Source: Intoshia linei
Taxonomy: Eukaryota > Orthonectida > Rhopaluridae
NCBI GenBank assembly: GCA_001642005.1
Contig: LWCA01000108.1
Span: 1 to 54,134, forward strand
DNA: 54,134 bases
Reading direction: 5' to 3'
In this document: positions 36,101-48,602 of the stretch, piece after piece
How the letters are laid out: each line of letters starts with the position of its first letter
How positions within the stretch are numbered: the stretch's first letter is position 1
Notes under the pieces: generated by a model
The model's input: the letters and a program-made list of their open reading frames with translations, nothing else
Told to the model about the DNA's origin: nothing
Database searches by the model: none
Program-made: the position numbers and the translations under genes

Positions 36101-39100
36101 ATACGCCAATTTTTTTTAATTGTTTTCTTGTGAGTTACAATGGAAAAAAGGTTTAGAAAAAATGTTTTAAATAAACTCGCGACCCACTGATTTACTAGCC
36201 CTGATGTACAGCTACATAAAAAAATTGTATAACAAGTGAATATGTAAATCTCTTTACAAATCTTATAAGTTGTAGTTTAACGATTGACAGATAAGAACTC
36301 TGATAAGTTCATCTTAAATAAAAAGATATCCAAATCTCGATTCAAACCTAGCCACGCAGAATTCAATTATATGACTATAACCACTCTGCCAGTTATACAT
36401 CATAAGTGAGTTATATCAAAAGTATATATTCAAATCTCGATTAGTATGATAGCAATACTATATGATCTAAAATATGATCACTACATGTAGGTATAAAAGT
36501 ATCTGAAACGATTAACCGCAATTTAAAATAGAAATAAAAGATAAAATGAAATTTACATTTTACCAAATAAAATTAATTAAATAAACTAAGATTACTATCG
36601 ATTTTAAAATTTAATTGGATTGAACTTTATGGAACTGAAAAAATAAATATTTCCTTTTTAGTAGACACAGGATCACAAATTAATTGCGTGAACATAGACG
36701 ATTATAAGAAATTTAAAATTTCTCCCAATCTAAATGAGCCTAAACACACAATACACACAATTCGGGCTGATAAAGGCGAGATAATCAATGTTTTCGGTAT
36801 ATGTGATTTCATCTTGAGTCCAAACGATATTTTTAAAGCCTATATTACTAACACGTCTAATATTATAGGATGTCGATTTGCACTGTTGAAAGGATTGATA
36901 CATATCAATAGATTATGCAACGAATTATTTATTAATAAAACTATTTTTAATGAATTAAAAGAAGTTAACATAAGTTAACATAAGTTATCTGAATATCGTT
37001 CAACGTTATAGTACAGTTTTTTTAAATCAATCCGGAATTACCAAAATCGGTTGCCATTTAATCGAACTTAAGACTGAATTTCTGGAAATAACATCACGAG
37101 CGTTTCCTATACCAATGCACCAGCGCGATCGCCACGATAAATGTATTCAAGAGATGCTATTAAACGGATATATCGAACCATGTAACAGTTCCTTCCGTTC
37201 GAATTACTTTTTCGTAAAAAAGAAGGATGGTACAGACCGCTTCGTTGTCGAGTTTAGAAAACTTAATTCACATACGGTGCGTGACACTTATCCTATACCG
37301 TCAATACGGTTATGCTTAGATTTCCTGGCTAACAAGAAGGTATTTTCTGTACTGGACCTAACGAGCGGGTTTTGGCAGATACCGTTGCTTAAAGCGGATA
37401 GACCAAAAACAGCATTTTCGACTCCTTACGGAAAAAAATTGTACCAATTCTGTGTGATGCCATTCGGGCTTACTAACGCTTCGGAAACATGTCAAAAAAC
37501 AATAGATATAGCTTTACAAGGGTTACCTAATGTAATGGTATACCTTGACGACATAATTATCGTATTGAGTACATAAATTGAACATAAAAAAGATTTATCG
37601 GCAGTATTAAGTCGGCTGAAAGAAGCAAATTTCACCGTAAAACCAAAAAAGTGTTTAATTGGTAGTTCTGAAATAATTATTTTGGGTCACAAAGTTAATA
37701 AAAATGGAATTCATGTAGACCCATATAAATCCAAAGCAATAAGAGTCTATTGTCTATTCCGAAAAATATCAAACAACTCAGGCGTATTTTGGGAATATGT
37801 ACATACTAGAGCCATCCAAATCGGGTGCTCTAAAGTCGTTAAGCAACAATACATAACAATTGTTTACATTTCGTATAATTTTAAATAACTTACAAGTCGG
37901 ATGCTCTTAAGATGCTCTAAAGTTGTTAAATAGCAAGTACTACATAGAATTGTGTACATTTCATATACTTTTAAATAAAATGTAAACAAATAAACACAAT
38001 TATGTAATTCACAATGATGCAAACTTCTTTAAGAGCATACTAAAAATCTCAATAAGTAAATTTAATCTCAAGTTCTACTTGTGATCATATCAATACAATT
38101 GTATTTTCATTGCTATGTAATTCTAATTATTTAAGTTGTGCCGTTTTTTCCTACAATCATCAAAATATAGTTATCATAATTGTAATTTCGAAAAAGATCC
38201 GAAATTGTCTAAACAACAAAATCCATATAGAAAAAGAGATACCAGGAGACCTGATTATTTAAATGATTATTATCTTGATGGGGAGGTGTAATATTAAATA
38301 CAATTCAATTTCAACTTCAATACAACAATAACCACAATTCTTAACTTAAACATAATCATCTGAACTTAACTTACTATCTATTATCAATCAAAACAAAATA
38401 TCTACTGTACAAATACTTATAATTAAATTATTGTTCCGTACAAGCTCTTACTAACTAACTTAGACGGTATATCATTACAGTTCGATTAATATTAAAGAAT
38501 ACAGAGTAATAATATTACCAACATCACAGCCGAACCAGTAAATAAACTTAATCTTTAACTGAAGAGGAAGTTAGAAAAGCCATCTCCAAACTAAAATCAA
38601 ATAAAGCAGCAGGAATAGACAACATCAAAGCTGAATACCTACATCACTCTCCACCTATAGTCCACAGTTATATTGTCAACATCCTAAATGAAATTGCAGA
38701 AACAGGACTTTACCCCATCGAAATTAAAAGAGAAATTCTAATACCACTAAAAAAAATCAAACAAGAAACCAGGGCCATGTGCCCATTTTAGACTAATAAT
38801 CCTTCTATCACTACTTCGAAAAAAACTCGCAATCGTTATGTTAAGTAGAACAGGTCTCAAAATAAACAACATATACCACCGTCGCCTGCCAGAGAAACAG
38901 ATCAACAACAGAACACGTCTTCACCTATAAACTACTAGCGGAAAAAGGCATCACTTCAAACAACTATGAATTTCATTTTTTTTTCATGGACTTGTCAAAG
39001 GCTTTTGACACCGTTCATCGAGCTAATCTAATTGAAGATCTGAGACGAATAGTTGTAAAAAGATGAACTGCACATTATGAAAATTCTCCTGGAAAATATC

Positions 39101-42100
39101 GAATACACTGTGAGATGCGGTAAATCTTTTTGTGAAACTTTCATAACAAATACAGAATTACCACCAGGAGACAGTTTCAGTGCAGTTTTCTTCATTTTAT
39201 ATCTCGCCAAAACTCTTGGATACATTTATCACCTAAAAGACCACACATATGCTTTACCATCTCACCTCCATCCTCAGATGAAACCAAAAGAATTAATTTA
39301 TCATGATTACTGCACTTCACCAACTAAAATACACAAAATGTTGAAGGAGTCAATAAACATTGATACACAGTATGCTGAAGATTGTGGTTACGCAGTAGTT
39401 ACTCAGAACACAAATGCCATTCATTACATCAAGATTATAACTCTTCAAATCCTTAAAAGTAGGCACCTCCTATGTAATGAAGAAAAAACGGAACTCATGT
39501 TAGCAGGAAAAACAAGGATGGTTCCTGGAAAAAGTGTAAATACCTTGGATCCAAGCTAAATACTGATGATAACATAATAAACAGAACATCTCTAACAAAT
39601 AAAGCCATGAATAACCTGAGTGAAGTATGGAAAAGTAAACTATCTATAAATACCAAAATGATAATCTTTAATGCTTTTATAAAAAGTGTCTTTATGTATA
39701 ACACATGCTGATGGACTCTGAAAAAAAGAAGCTATAATATCATAAACTCCACACATAGAAAATTGTGACTAAAAGCTTTAAATATTAGTTGGCCAAATAA
39801 AATATCCAATCAAGATTTCTACTTTCAAACTCAACAAACGCCTTGGACAACCATTATTCAAAAACAAAGATTTCGATGGCTAGGACACATTCTTAGATTA
39901 CCAGAAGATACCTTATGTAGGCAAGCTTTATACGAATTTCAAAGAACTACACCCAGAACAAGATGTGCATTTATCTCCACCTGGTATAACCAATTCATAA
40001 AAGAACTTAAATCAAGAGATATTGATACAACAAACTTGGAACTTTTAGCTAATTATAGACAAAGGTGAAGGAACATTGTAGCAAAATTCTACGATCTGTA
40101 GTGTCAACCGACCTAAACGCAGCGAGAAAAAAAATACAATTTTATTAAAACATTGTGAAGCGCAAAAGGGTTTTTTTAAAGTGAAAAAACAAATATGAAA
40201 ACACTATATTGTTAATTAAATTCGAAAAATAAAATTCATATGGTTATATTTACACTACGATTTTACTCATACTATCAGAATCGAACATACCATGTTCGAT
40301 GCAACCAAAAATGAATCTTCTTAAACGAATTATTTTTCATATAACCCCTAGCAACCTCTCTCATGCTCTTGATTTGATATTTTATATTTAACACACAAAA
40401 TAGCTACCAAATTCAATAATATATTTTTTTAATACTCTAATTTGGAAAAATGAGGCCACCCTTATAAAAATATTTTTGTAAAAATCGTCGGCGACCCGAG
40501 AGCAGGGCCGTAGACATCTAGTAGTAGGCCATTTAAATTTATTTTAAAATATGGGATTTGTATACATAGCTTAATCTATCGTTCATTATAAATTTAAAAA
40601 TAACTAATTGGACTGTTAATAGAACATTTTATTCAACGATAATTTTGGTACATTATCTATTAAAAAAGTAGGCCCTCATGATTTTAGACCCGAATCATAT
40701 GGCCCTAACGCCTCTCCACGGTCCACGCGACGGCAGTACGTGGTACGCTATTGAATAAATGTTTAGTGATAATAAAAATGTAAAAATAGTAACTTCTTGT
40801 GGTGGTTTGGTAATACAATGAAGATGGATTTATTTTATGGTATTCCAGAGTATACTTTGATTTTGCCAAATCATTGAAATGTTTAGAATTGTCACTTGGC
40901 TTAAAAGTTTTATAATATGGGTTATTCTTGCATCTAAATAGATTTTTGTTAATTTAAATAAAACATGATAGAAATAATGCAAAAAAATGTATATTATTAA
41001 TCGTACATGTTTTTCATATTCTTCAATTCAGAACATTCTGTACCCAAAAATGGATATTTCCAAACAGAATTCATTAAATTCCTAACGAAACTGTCCTTAG
41101 TACTTTCAAAATTACTTTCATCGGTTCTATATATATTTAAAATGGAAATATAAAAATATGGATTTACGAAAAAAATGTGGTTGGAGATCTTTGATACATG
41201 GATAAAAATCTAGACACTCTAACTTTTTGACGAAACATGTCTCCATTACAATTAGAAAATGTGATTAATATACAAATTAATATAGCAGGACATAATATCT
41301 GTATAAACGACATTAAATTAAATTTCAAATTTTAATAATTACATAAGTGAGAGGAACAATAAAACTATTTTTTAATGCTTTATATTTTTCCAACATCACT
41401 GCTTGAAATTGGAGCATTAATAATTGACAACAATTATTATTTGCTGGATGATAAGTATTATCACATTCTAATTATATAAAATTATACTTTAAAAAATATA
41501 CCTTTTTGTTTTTTTTTATTTAGGTGTTTTAAATTAGTTAAAATCTAAGAATAGTATTATTTTAAATAGAAATGCTATACTTCGAAAATGCCTGAATCTT
41601 GAATAGAAAAATCAATAATGTGAAATTTTTCTGCCAAGGTATTGTAATTTTTTAAAATTGATGTTAAAAGGTGCTTCATATCATGATGAACATGAATTTG
41701 AATTTCATTTCCCAATTGCTCAACAAGTTCAATTGAAAAAATTTTCGATTTTAGATGATTAAACACATCATCTAAATTTTAAATTGTAACAAAAATTTTT
41801 GACTCAATACTTATATTTTTGTTGGAAATTTTTGATAATTTAAATTTTAAAACAAAGAATGGTGAATATTTTGTTTTTAATTCGTTTAGACTTGCATTGC
41901 TTTGAATTGATCCATTTTTCATTACAACAATATTGTCAGATTGTCGTTCAGCTTCATCTTCGAAATGTGTTGAAAATAAAACAGAAAAATTGTCTAGATA
42001 AAAATACAATTAGAGTAAAAATTTAACAATTATTATTAATTAAATTATCAGAGACTTTTTTGACAATCCCCGTTTAAGAATTACTGACGTATTAATTTTA

Positions 42101-45100
42101 AGAAATACATTTTTCTTTTTGTGTTCGTATGAAATTCCATATATTGATACGTGACGCTTCGTCAACACCTGCAGTAGGTTCGTCCAAAATAACAAATCGC
42201 TTGTTACCGTAAAATGCCAAAGCTACACAAAGTGAACGTTTCATTCCACCTACATTCTATTATATATCAATGTATATTTATTTATACTGTAAATTAACAA
42301 TATAAAATATTTAGTGTACTTTTAAATCAGGGTTTCTCCAGTTACAACTCATCTGATTTAGTTTAGGGTGGCGGGATTAAAACAAATTCGTTTTAGTCGA
42401 TCACATCCAAATCTTTTTGACGTGACAAAAAACTGAAATATTATTTAATGGACCGTGGCTCGCTGACAATATAATTTTCACGAACCCAGATTTACACCAT
42501 AGAAGTAAATACTTAATAATACAAAATGTTTTGTAATTAATATTTGAACCTGACATTGTAGTAGCCAATTCTTTTGTTTTAGCTTCTAATCCAATTTCTT
42601 TAATTTTGTTTAAATAATTTTGTTTATCATGTAATCCGAAAAATTTTGAATATAAAATGAAATGATCTTCTACAGTTAAGCTATATTTTAATTTTGTATA
42701 GGTTTTTGAATTATAAATTATAATTATTAAAGCTTTAAATTTATAGCTAAACTTACTTTTCGAGAATTAACGATTTTTGTGAGCAATAACCAACAGATGA
42801 CACTCCAATGCTAGAGTCATCATCTAAGAAAAATTTAATTGATCCCTTCTTCGGCTTAATCATCTTCAATATTATTTTCCTAAAATATCTTTTTAATCAT
42901 GCATTTCAACTTGATTTATATTACAAAATCTTTTTTAATACCAATACCTATATTGAATATTAAATATTACATTTTGTTTAGGTTAAATAGAAAAACTGTA
43001 TAAACTATGATTTGTTATAATATTTCAGGACGTTTATTTTTTTTCATTTTTTAGAATAATAAATAACTGTAGTTTTGACCTTGAAGTTGCAAATTGCAAA
43101 TAAAAAAATTTATCAGAATAGATTAGCGTCCCAGAATTTATGTTTTTTAAATCTGTGGGTTAATATTTCAAATTTGTGGCTGTTTTTATTAATAAACAAA
43201 AAGGAAAATTGGGTTTTTGACCTTGATGGACTCAAATTCGGAAACTGAAAAATAGATATAAACACGCCATGAGAAACACTGAATTGGAAATTTGGTTTTT
43301 AATTTATATTAAATTTAAATTAATTTATAAAATTCTTTGCAATTATGGTAAAATTCACTTGAAATATGTTTATAAAGTATTGATTCCGTTAATTATGATA
43401 CATAATTGGTATTATTAAGTTATTATTTATTAAATTGGTACTGAACATATATTATTACAGTGAAAATAACAAAATAGGTTTTTATAATTTTATTTTTGCT
43501 GTAATTTATGCTACTTAAGACAATGTTTAGGATTGGACTGTTTTGACTTTATTTTTAATGTTATACACAGATTCTGTCTAATAAATTAAAAAAATGGGAT
43601 AATAATTGTTTTTAAAATTTTTTACACAAATGATAACAAAATAAATTAAAATAAAATAATTATCTTTAAAGTAAAAAGTAATGTGATATGGCGGTTCCAC
43701 CTAAAACAAGTTTGGGAACCACTATTTGAAATGATTGATAATTGTGAATAGTAGGATTTTTAAGTTGGATTTTCAACGTGAATTTATTTTTTTGGTAGAA
43801 TTAAAATATGCCCTCTGCAGAGCTAGGTGCTGTTTATACGTAGTACCTAACAGTCAATCTAGTTTAATATATATTCAATTAAATTTAGTCATAATGGAAA
43901 AAAAATATTAAATTAGTTGGCGTTAATTAGAAATAATTATTATAATTGCCCAAATATCACATTTTTTATTTCTCTAAATAACTCCCTACAAAGTTATGTT
44001 TTCTACGTTTGTACTAGGTATAAAAACAGAATATACAGCACTAGTTAATAATAAATATAAAAGTACATTAATGTGCTTTTCCCAGATCCATTTTCTCCAA
44101 TCAAACATGTTATATTATTATTGTAGAGTTTTATTGTTACATTATTTAAAATTTTTTCTTCTTTATCAAACCAATAATACACATTTCTCACATCAATGAT
44201 TACATTTTCATCGTTTCCTTCTATATATATAATAAACAATGAAAAAACTTTAAATTACCAATTTCGTTTTGATTAGAAGATTCACTCTGATTAGAACTGA
44301 GTAAATGTCTGAAATCATTAGAATTCGATTTGACAAAAATTTTTTTCATAATAATTTTGTAATTATCTAAAAAAAATTTCTTCATTTTCAAAAAACCTAA
44401 ATAAGAAATAATGATGTATTAAATGAAAATTATGAAAATGAATACCGTCGTTGAATATAATGCAAAGAAATATCAAGTATATCAGTGATATACCCAAAGA
44501 TGTACCTATCACACTTTTAAGTGAAAAATAACGATGGTACCATACAGACGCCACAAAAAAATTGTCGTAAAGAACATAGATAAAATTGAGCCAAGCGGAA
44601 AAAGGATTAAAACTCTAAAAATAAAATATTAAAGTGTTTAATATGGAAATCACCATAATAATCATGTACGAATAGCTTAAATCAATGTGAACATTATAAG
44701 TTAGAACATTAGACCCAAGTGAAATGAAAATACAAGTCATAATGACAATAATTTTCATAATTATGGATTTGACGCATTTAGATAACAGACACATGAACGA
44801 AAATAATTGAACCAACACTAAAGAACTCATAAATATAATTATGGGTATTTTTCCTTTCAGTATATAGTGTTGAATCTAAAATATATAAATATCAATTTAA
44901 ATTTATCTTACGTCGACATAGAGCAAAAAAAGGTATAGAGACAGTATATTTTTGATTAAAAAAATCAACAACATTGACATGTAATATACATGCCATGGAA
45001 CATTATTGTTGCGCAAAGTTTTCATAAATATATTATTATCGTGGATATCAATTTCATTTATCACCAAAAACATGATAATTAAAAAGAAAATGATCAAACA

Positions 45101-47095
45101 CGGATGAATTGCCTGTACTAAATTGTCTTTGTTTCTAAATTTTAATTAATTCATATTTTTATTCTTTTTGATATTACCCATATATTTTATTGGTTACTGG
45201 ATATATTGAATAACCAATAGTGTGGTAATTTAATTTTTTTAAATCCACATTTTTATCTTTTTCTATTATAAATGAAGCAATGAATAAATACTGAATGTAA
45301 AGATTTTTATAAAAATGGACTTTTTTGTAAATATTTCTTGTTTTGCCTCTAATAATATTAATAAATTATTTTATTAAATTATTATTTTTAAAGGACCATT
45401 CATAATGGAATGGTCACATCTTTTATGGTCCCGGATTAATTATTAGATGCGACATTTTAAAATTATGAAAAAATTCCTCTTTTCACATATATAATGTTCA
45501 TTCCTGTCCAAGGTCAAATAGGATCAAAAATTAAAAACAAGACCAAAAAATATATAAAATTTAAATTATAATTTATAAATATTTCAAATTTTAATGATTA
45601 TTAATTCTAACTGTTAACTATCTGACATGTTTCACTAAATATTTAATAAAATTACAAAAACAAATCGACGTTTTGAAACAATGGACTCATGTTGCTCGAT
45701 AAATAATGTACAGTATATTTTAAGCCATATTTATCAGTTTTATCAAATTCCAATACAGCTAAATATAAAAATAAAATTTCAATATCAGATTAGACAATTT
45801 AATTTTCTATTTATATCATTTCCACCTATCAATATCATTTCATCAAAAATATATAAATAACAAACTTTAAACAACATAATTTTTAAAGTTTACATGATGC
45901 TTCAGGCAGACGAACTGTGTAATCTTCACTTTTTACCGGAATCAATTCAATTGGATCCATCTATAAAAATAAAAATTAGATTAAGTGGTTAACAAGTGTA
46001 AATACATTTAAAAATTGTTTAAATTTTTTTTGGTCATATTTAACATTGTTTTTTTCATCTTTAAATTTTAAGTCGCACAATTTTTTAAATTTTTCATCTC
46101 GATGTTGATACTTCTAATTTATAATACTTATTAAAGCTTTATTATAGATTACACAATCAAATTCTAAATTGTTGTAATAATCTGTGATTTCTTTTTTATA
46201 TTTTTTGATATGACGATACTAAATTAAACATTTTCAAAACTATATTTAAATAATCATTATTAATCATATTAAATTTACAGCTTTAACAATTCTAATCAAG
46301 GTTGGATTTGTGTCGTCATTCTTATAGTAGATACTCTTCAACATATCATGGGCCACATCCCTTTCATAAGTCTGAATAAAAAATTACATTATATATTATC
46401 AGTAATATTTATAATCTTGCTAATTACTTCTCTAGCACTACAGTTTCGATCTAAATAAATAATTAATATATTTAATAATATCATAATTATCAATGAATTA
46501 ATGTCATCAACTGAAAACTCTCCAAAAAGTGACCACTCCCAAAAACTAAAAGCAACATATTTTATCAGAAATGGTCACTAGTGTAATTATAATTCTGAAC
46601 AAATAATATTACATGGAAATCTAAAAAATATCAATAAAAAAAATTAATTAAAAAATTTTTAAATTACGATGTGTCAATATTTTGAGATGGGTGCGTGCAA
46701 GCGTATTTTTGAGAGTCTAAATAATATGTATTTCAATGCAAAAATTGTAATATAATTTACATTATGTATAGTAAGAAAATATATAACGCAATATTTGTTT
46801 TTATATACCTGATTTTTGAATACGTGTAGCTAAATCTTTGTAATAGGAATTGCATATAATGGCATAAAAGCTAACTGGAAATAATAAGAGAACCAAATTA
46901 AAAATCTAAATAATTTTTTTATTAGTTCTTGTTTATTTGAAATACGTTTCAAGTGAAGATTTTACATTTCTTATCCAAATAATAATAAAAAATTACGAGA
47001 GCATATTTGGAACAATTTTTCCTTACTAAATACCAGATACATCCGTTGTAATTATGTATCAACAAATTGGTAGATTTCTTTATTTTTCTAAACAT
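30115..47095 (-). CDS. full-length ABCA-type ABC transporter
   Basis: 41 exons, minus strand, all phases consistent, about 1,681 residues (ABCA3 is about 1,700). Exons, 5' to 3': 47027-47095, 46809-46905, 46428-46450, 46279-46371, 46153-46218, 46006-46113, 45894-45960, 45680-45758, 45619-45634, 45178-45290, 44912-45134, 44654-44875, 44446-44614, 44259-44396, 44067-44220, 42757-42879, 42550-42680, 42109-42249, 41811-41993, 41581-41771, 41502-41544, 41343-41467, 41198-41298, 41007-41126, 40794-40933, 35544-35661, 35355-35499, 34940-35112, 34716-34896, 34567-34664, 34250-34391, 34116-34209, 33873-33987, 33704-33830, 33494-33657, 32635-32761, 32392-32526, 32246-32349, 31834-31926, 30215-30446, 30115-30177. 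Order: TM1, ectodomain 1, TM2-6, NBD1 (GENGSGKST about residue 540, [27 protein letters not shown]), TM7, ectodomain 2 (YNNEHSLSH), TM8-12, NBD2 (GRNGSGKTT about 1405, [31 protein letters not shown]). Family role: lipid transport across membranes. Least certain: the 16-nt exon and its donor, and the edges of the 5.1-kb intron. Confidence 0.88.
32834..33475. mobile_element. hAT-type MITE with 8-bp duplication in ABCA intron
   Basis: The left end is CAGAGCCGTCTTAAGCC and the right end, in reverse complement, is CAGAGCCGTTTTATGGGC. The left flank is gtcggtta (32826-32833) and the right flank gtcagtta (33476-33483), 7 of 8 identical, the hAT target-site length. The 642-bp element lies in the intron between the NBD2 Walker A exon and the next exon, and makes that intron 732 nt long. 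No transposase frame is seen. The 65-codon plus-strand frame at 33438-33635 crosses its edge and is spurious. Confidence 0.8.
35843..36200. mobile_element. hAT-type MITE, decayed
   Basis: The left end CAGTTTTTCTCACTTGCC is hAT-like. The right side, read in reverse complement, has CAGTGGGTCGCGAGTTT. The string CACTGATTTACTAG on the right is shared with 53331-53344, so it belongs to the element family and not to a target duplication. Exact right boundary unknown. It lies in the 5.1-kb ABCA intron. Confidence 0.45.
36610..37890 (+). pseudogene. Ty3/gypsy retrotransposon, decayed pol (protease and reverse transcriptase)
   Basis: On the plus strand, antisense to the ABCA gene and inside its 5.1-kb intron. 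A protease-like part has the active-site motif VDTGSQ near 36663. The reverse transcriptase frame (37115-37576) shows KKDGT.R, a [10 protein letters not shown] core, MPFGLTNA and the YLDD catalytic box, all typical of Ty3/gypsy. A stop follows shortly after, and the thumb (LGHKV) continues to about 37720 before the frame degenerates. RNase H and most of integrase are missing. It is an old, inactive copy; no gag or envelope is seen. A short tail with TRRPDY precedes the putative LTR at 38287. Confidence 0.85.
37820..37990 (+). repeat. two-copy tandem repeat, about 85 bp
   Basis: A unit with GCTCTAAAGT[CT]GTTAA, then a TTGT.TACATTTC block, then ATA.TTTTAAATAA occurs twice in a row with moderate divergence. 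It lies where the retrotransposon's RNase H and integrase should be. It marks the internal deletion of the element. Confidence 0.5.
38190..38286 (+). pseudogene. Ty3/gypsy pol, 3' end fragment
   Basis: An open stretch of about 32 codons with [11 protein letters not shown] ends in GEV and TAA, directly abutting the TGTAATATTA start of a putative LTR. The arrangement (basic, Arg-Pro-rich tail ending at the LTR) is what the end of gypsy pol looks like. This supports one deleted element from 36610 to about 38520. Confidence 0.5.
38287..38520 (+). repeat. putative 3' LTR of the gypsy element
   Basis: Begins TGTAATATTA and ends TAATATTACC, imperfect inverted termini, over about 234 bp directly after the pol tail. 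No matching 5' LTR was found upstream of 36610, so the element is 5'-truncated. The call is an inference from position and termini. Confidence 0.4.
38540..40105 (+). pseudogene. non-LTR retrotransposon (LINE) reverse transcriptase, decayed
   Basis: Plus strand, inside the ABCA intron. Frames broken by several stops and shifts together give LINE motifs in order: [20 protein letters not shown] near 38563, [15 protein letters not shown] near 38985, YAEDCG (degenerate YADD box) near 39370, KYLGSKLN near 39540, and [15 protein letters not shown] near 39865 followed by QALYEF. The last motif is found near the C-terminus of many animal LINE pol proteins. The endonuclease domain is absent, so it is 5'-truncated as is usual for LINEs. 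It cannot be active. Confidence 0.85.
40330..40500 (+). repeat. dispersed repeat family R5, copy 2
   Basis: Contains CCCCTAGCAACCTCT, then tatatttaacacacaaaata, then TTTTTTTAATACTC and GAGGCCACCC. The order matches 5945-6200. Next to it, from about 40505, CAGGGCCGTAGACA may be the end of another hAT-type element, whose possible far end is near 40723. Both lie in the ABCA 5.1-kb intron. Confidence 0.5.
43330..43870 (+). repeat. dispersed repeat family R2, copy 2
   Basis: Best matched to 16385-16860: AATATGTTTATAAAGTATTG, TTAAATTGGTACTGAACATA, GGATTGGACTGTTTTGAC, GGCGGTTCCACCTAAAAC, GTACCTAACAGTCAA. It accounts for most of the 1,187-nt ABCA intron between the NBD1 Walker A exon and the next exon. 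Just upstream, 43080-43260 resembles part of inverted R1. Non-coding. Confidence 0.65.
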
Positions 47096-47811
47096 TATAT
47101 TTCCATCATGAAATATAGTTGAATACAAAGTGTAATGTAAATATATACTTTTTATACTTCTAGATATTTAGTATAAACTCATTTCTATATAAATTTCATT
47201 CAAAAACAGAATTTACTAATTCATTTAGTTTTTAATTGACAGCTTCTTCTTTTTTATTGTAAAAATCTCATTTTACCCATTATGAGAACCTCCAAATATT
47301 GGAAAGTATTTCGGCCCATGATTATATACCATTACTCGTGCGTATTGGACCAATCCGATTGATGCATTTGATCGTGTCAATGAAATATTTACAAAAATGT
47401 TACCTTTAATTAAGTTTAAAACGATAGATTTTAATTTTATTGAATTTTATTTGGAATACCGCTATTTTACTTTTAATATTACTGTTAGTTGATAATTGTT
47501 AAATGTTGTAATTGTTAATACGTCAACCTGTTCAACAAGAACACCTCACATAATTATGTGAGTTGATTATAATCAACTATTTTTTATGTCATCATACTTT
47601 TAAGAATCTAGATTCTAGATTCTAGAATGAATTAAAGCAAACAATTATCAATTATTTTATAGTTTACAGCAGTTTTTTTGAGGGTCAATAAAATTTAATT
47701 TAATTTCGGTAAATATGCTTCATTGAAATTTAAAATTGTCTTTTGATTTACATTTTTGGAATCGCCAATAATTTTGTTGGACGATATACATTGTTGTATT
47801 GAGTATTTTTA

Positions 47812-48203
47812 TTATGTATTGTGTATTTTTATTAGAGGTGGAAATTTTGGGCACAACACAACACAATACTCAAGCTCAAAAAATTTTGAGTTCAAATAAA
47901 GTTCAAATTTTGTCAAACTCATTTTTGTTCTCTTGCAACTATCTATAGTTTTTAAAATATTGAAGGATTGTTCTACAGATACCTGGAAGCAGGGAATTAC
48001 CAATATAACCATAGCAATCTGAAGTAACATAGGCATTGATTCTTTAAAATTATTCCACTGTTTTATTGGATTGATTGCATAATCAATTTCTATATCATAA
48101 AAAATGTAATTATTAATTTCTGCTAATTAATAAGTCAAGCTCAAAAATTTTTTTCACAATGAGCATACTCAATACATAACTCATTGAGTTTTGTGCCACC
48201 TCT
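47812..48203 (-). pseudogene. hAT transposase C-terminal remnant with terminal repeats
   Basis: A minus-strand frame (48036-47812) reads VEQSFNILKTIDSCKRTKMS then LTKFE, the hAT C-terminal dimerisation pattern (VERxFS...KRxxLSxxxxE). The stretch is bracketed by AGAGGTGGAAATTTTGGGCA near 47834 and, in reverse complement, AGAGGTGGCACAAAACTCA ending near 48203. It is a deleted element of about 370 bp keeping both termini and the last piece of its transposase. Inactive. Confidence 0.65.
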
Positions 48204-48374
48204 AATTTTTATAAATGAAGCTAGCCAGCCATTTAATGCTTTAAAATTTTGATTTATAAAAAAATTTTAAAATTTGTAACGCTTTTTGTTATAAAATTTC
48301 TACACTAACACTTATATTTTGTGTTCGTTGAATTTGAAACCACTCGTATAGAATATCATCTACTTGAATTCCCG

Positions 48375-48602
48375 ATCTTCAATGAGGTTTACGTTTTTGA
48401 TTGAAGTTTACTATTGAGTCATTTAGTATAGAGTCCTTATGTTTTTTAAATATTGTTACAGTTCCTACAGATATATCACGTTTGGCAGCTAAAAATCTCT
48501 GATAACAATTGGCATCGTCTTTAAATATTCTAATAATTTTCTTTTGCCAGTCAGAGATAAATCTTTTATTTTTCGCTTTTTAATTTGATGTTCAATGTTC
48601 AT
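48375..48602 (-). pseudogene. pogo/CENP-B-type transposase N-terminal remnant
   Basis: The minus strand starts MNIEHQIKKRKIKDLSLTGK. After a frameshift it continues FLAAKRDISVGTVTIFKKHK. This is the helix-turn-helix at the N-terminus of pogo/Tigger transposases and CENP-B (basic KKRK, then AxxxxIS.GTV.xI.K.K). No DDE catalytic domain is found nearby. Frameshifted and truncated. Confidence 0.55.

Noticed and set aside
39028-39704. Minus-strand open frames at 39028-39225 and 39495-39704
   Set aside because: They are antisense shadows of the LINE reverse transcriptase remnant.
45635-45655. A 21-nt intron before the 16-nt ABCA exon
   Set aside because: Donors giving 27 or 45 nt also keep the frame. 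The 45-nt reading (donor at 45679) is normal for this genome and was used.
45894-47095. A separate small membrane-protein gene upstream of ABCA
   Set aside because: It first looked like an independent gene ending in ASCKL. Its last exon has a donor at TCAT that splices in phase to the next ABCA exon, and its single membrane span fits ABCA TM1 plus ectodomain 1.
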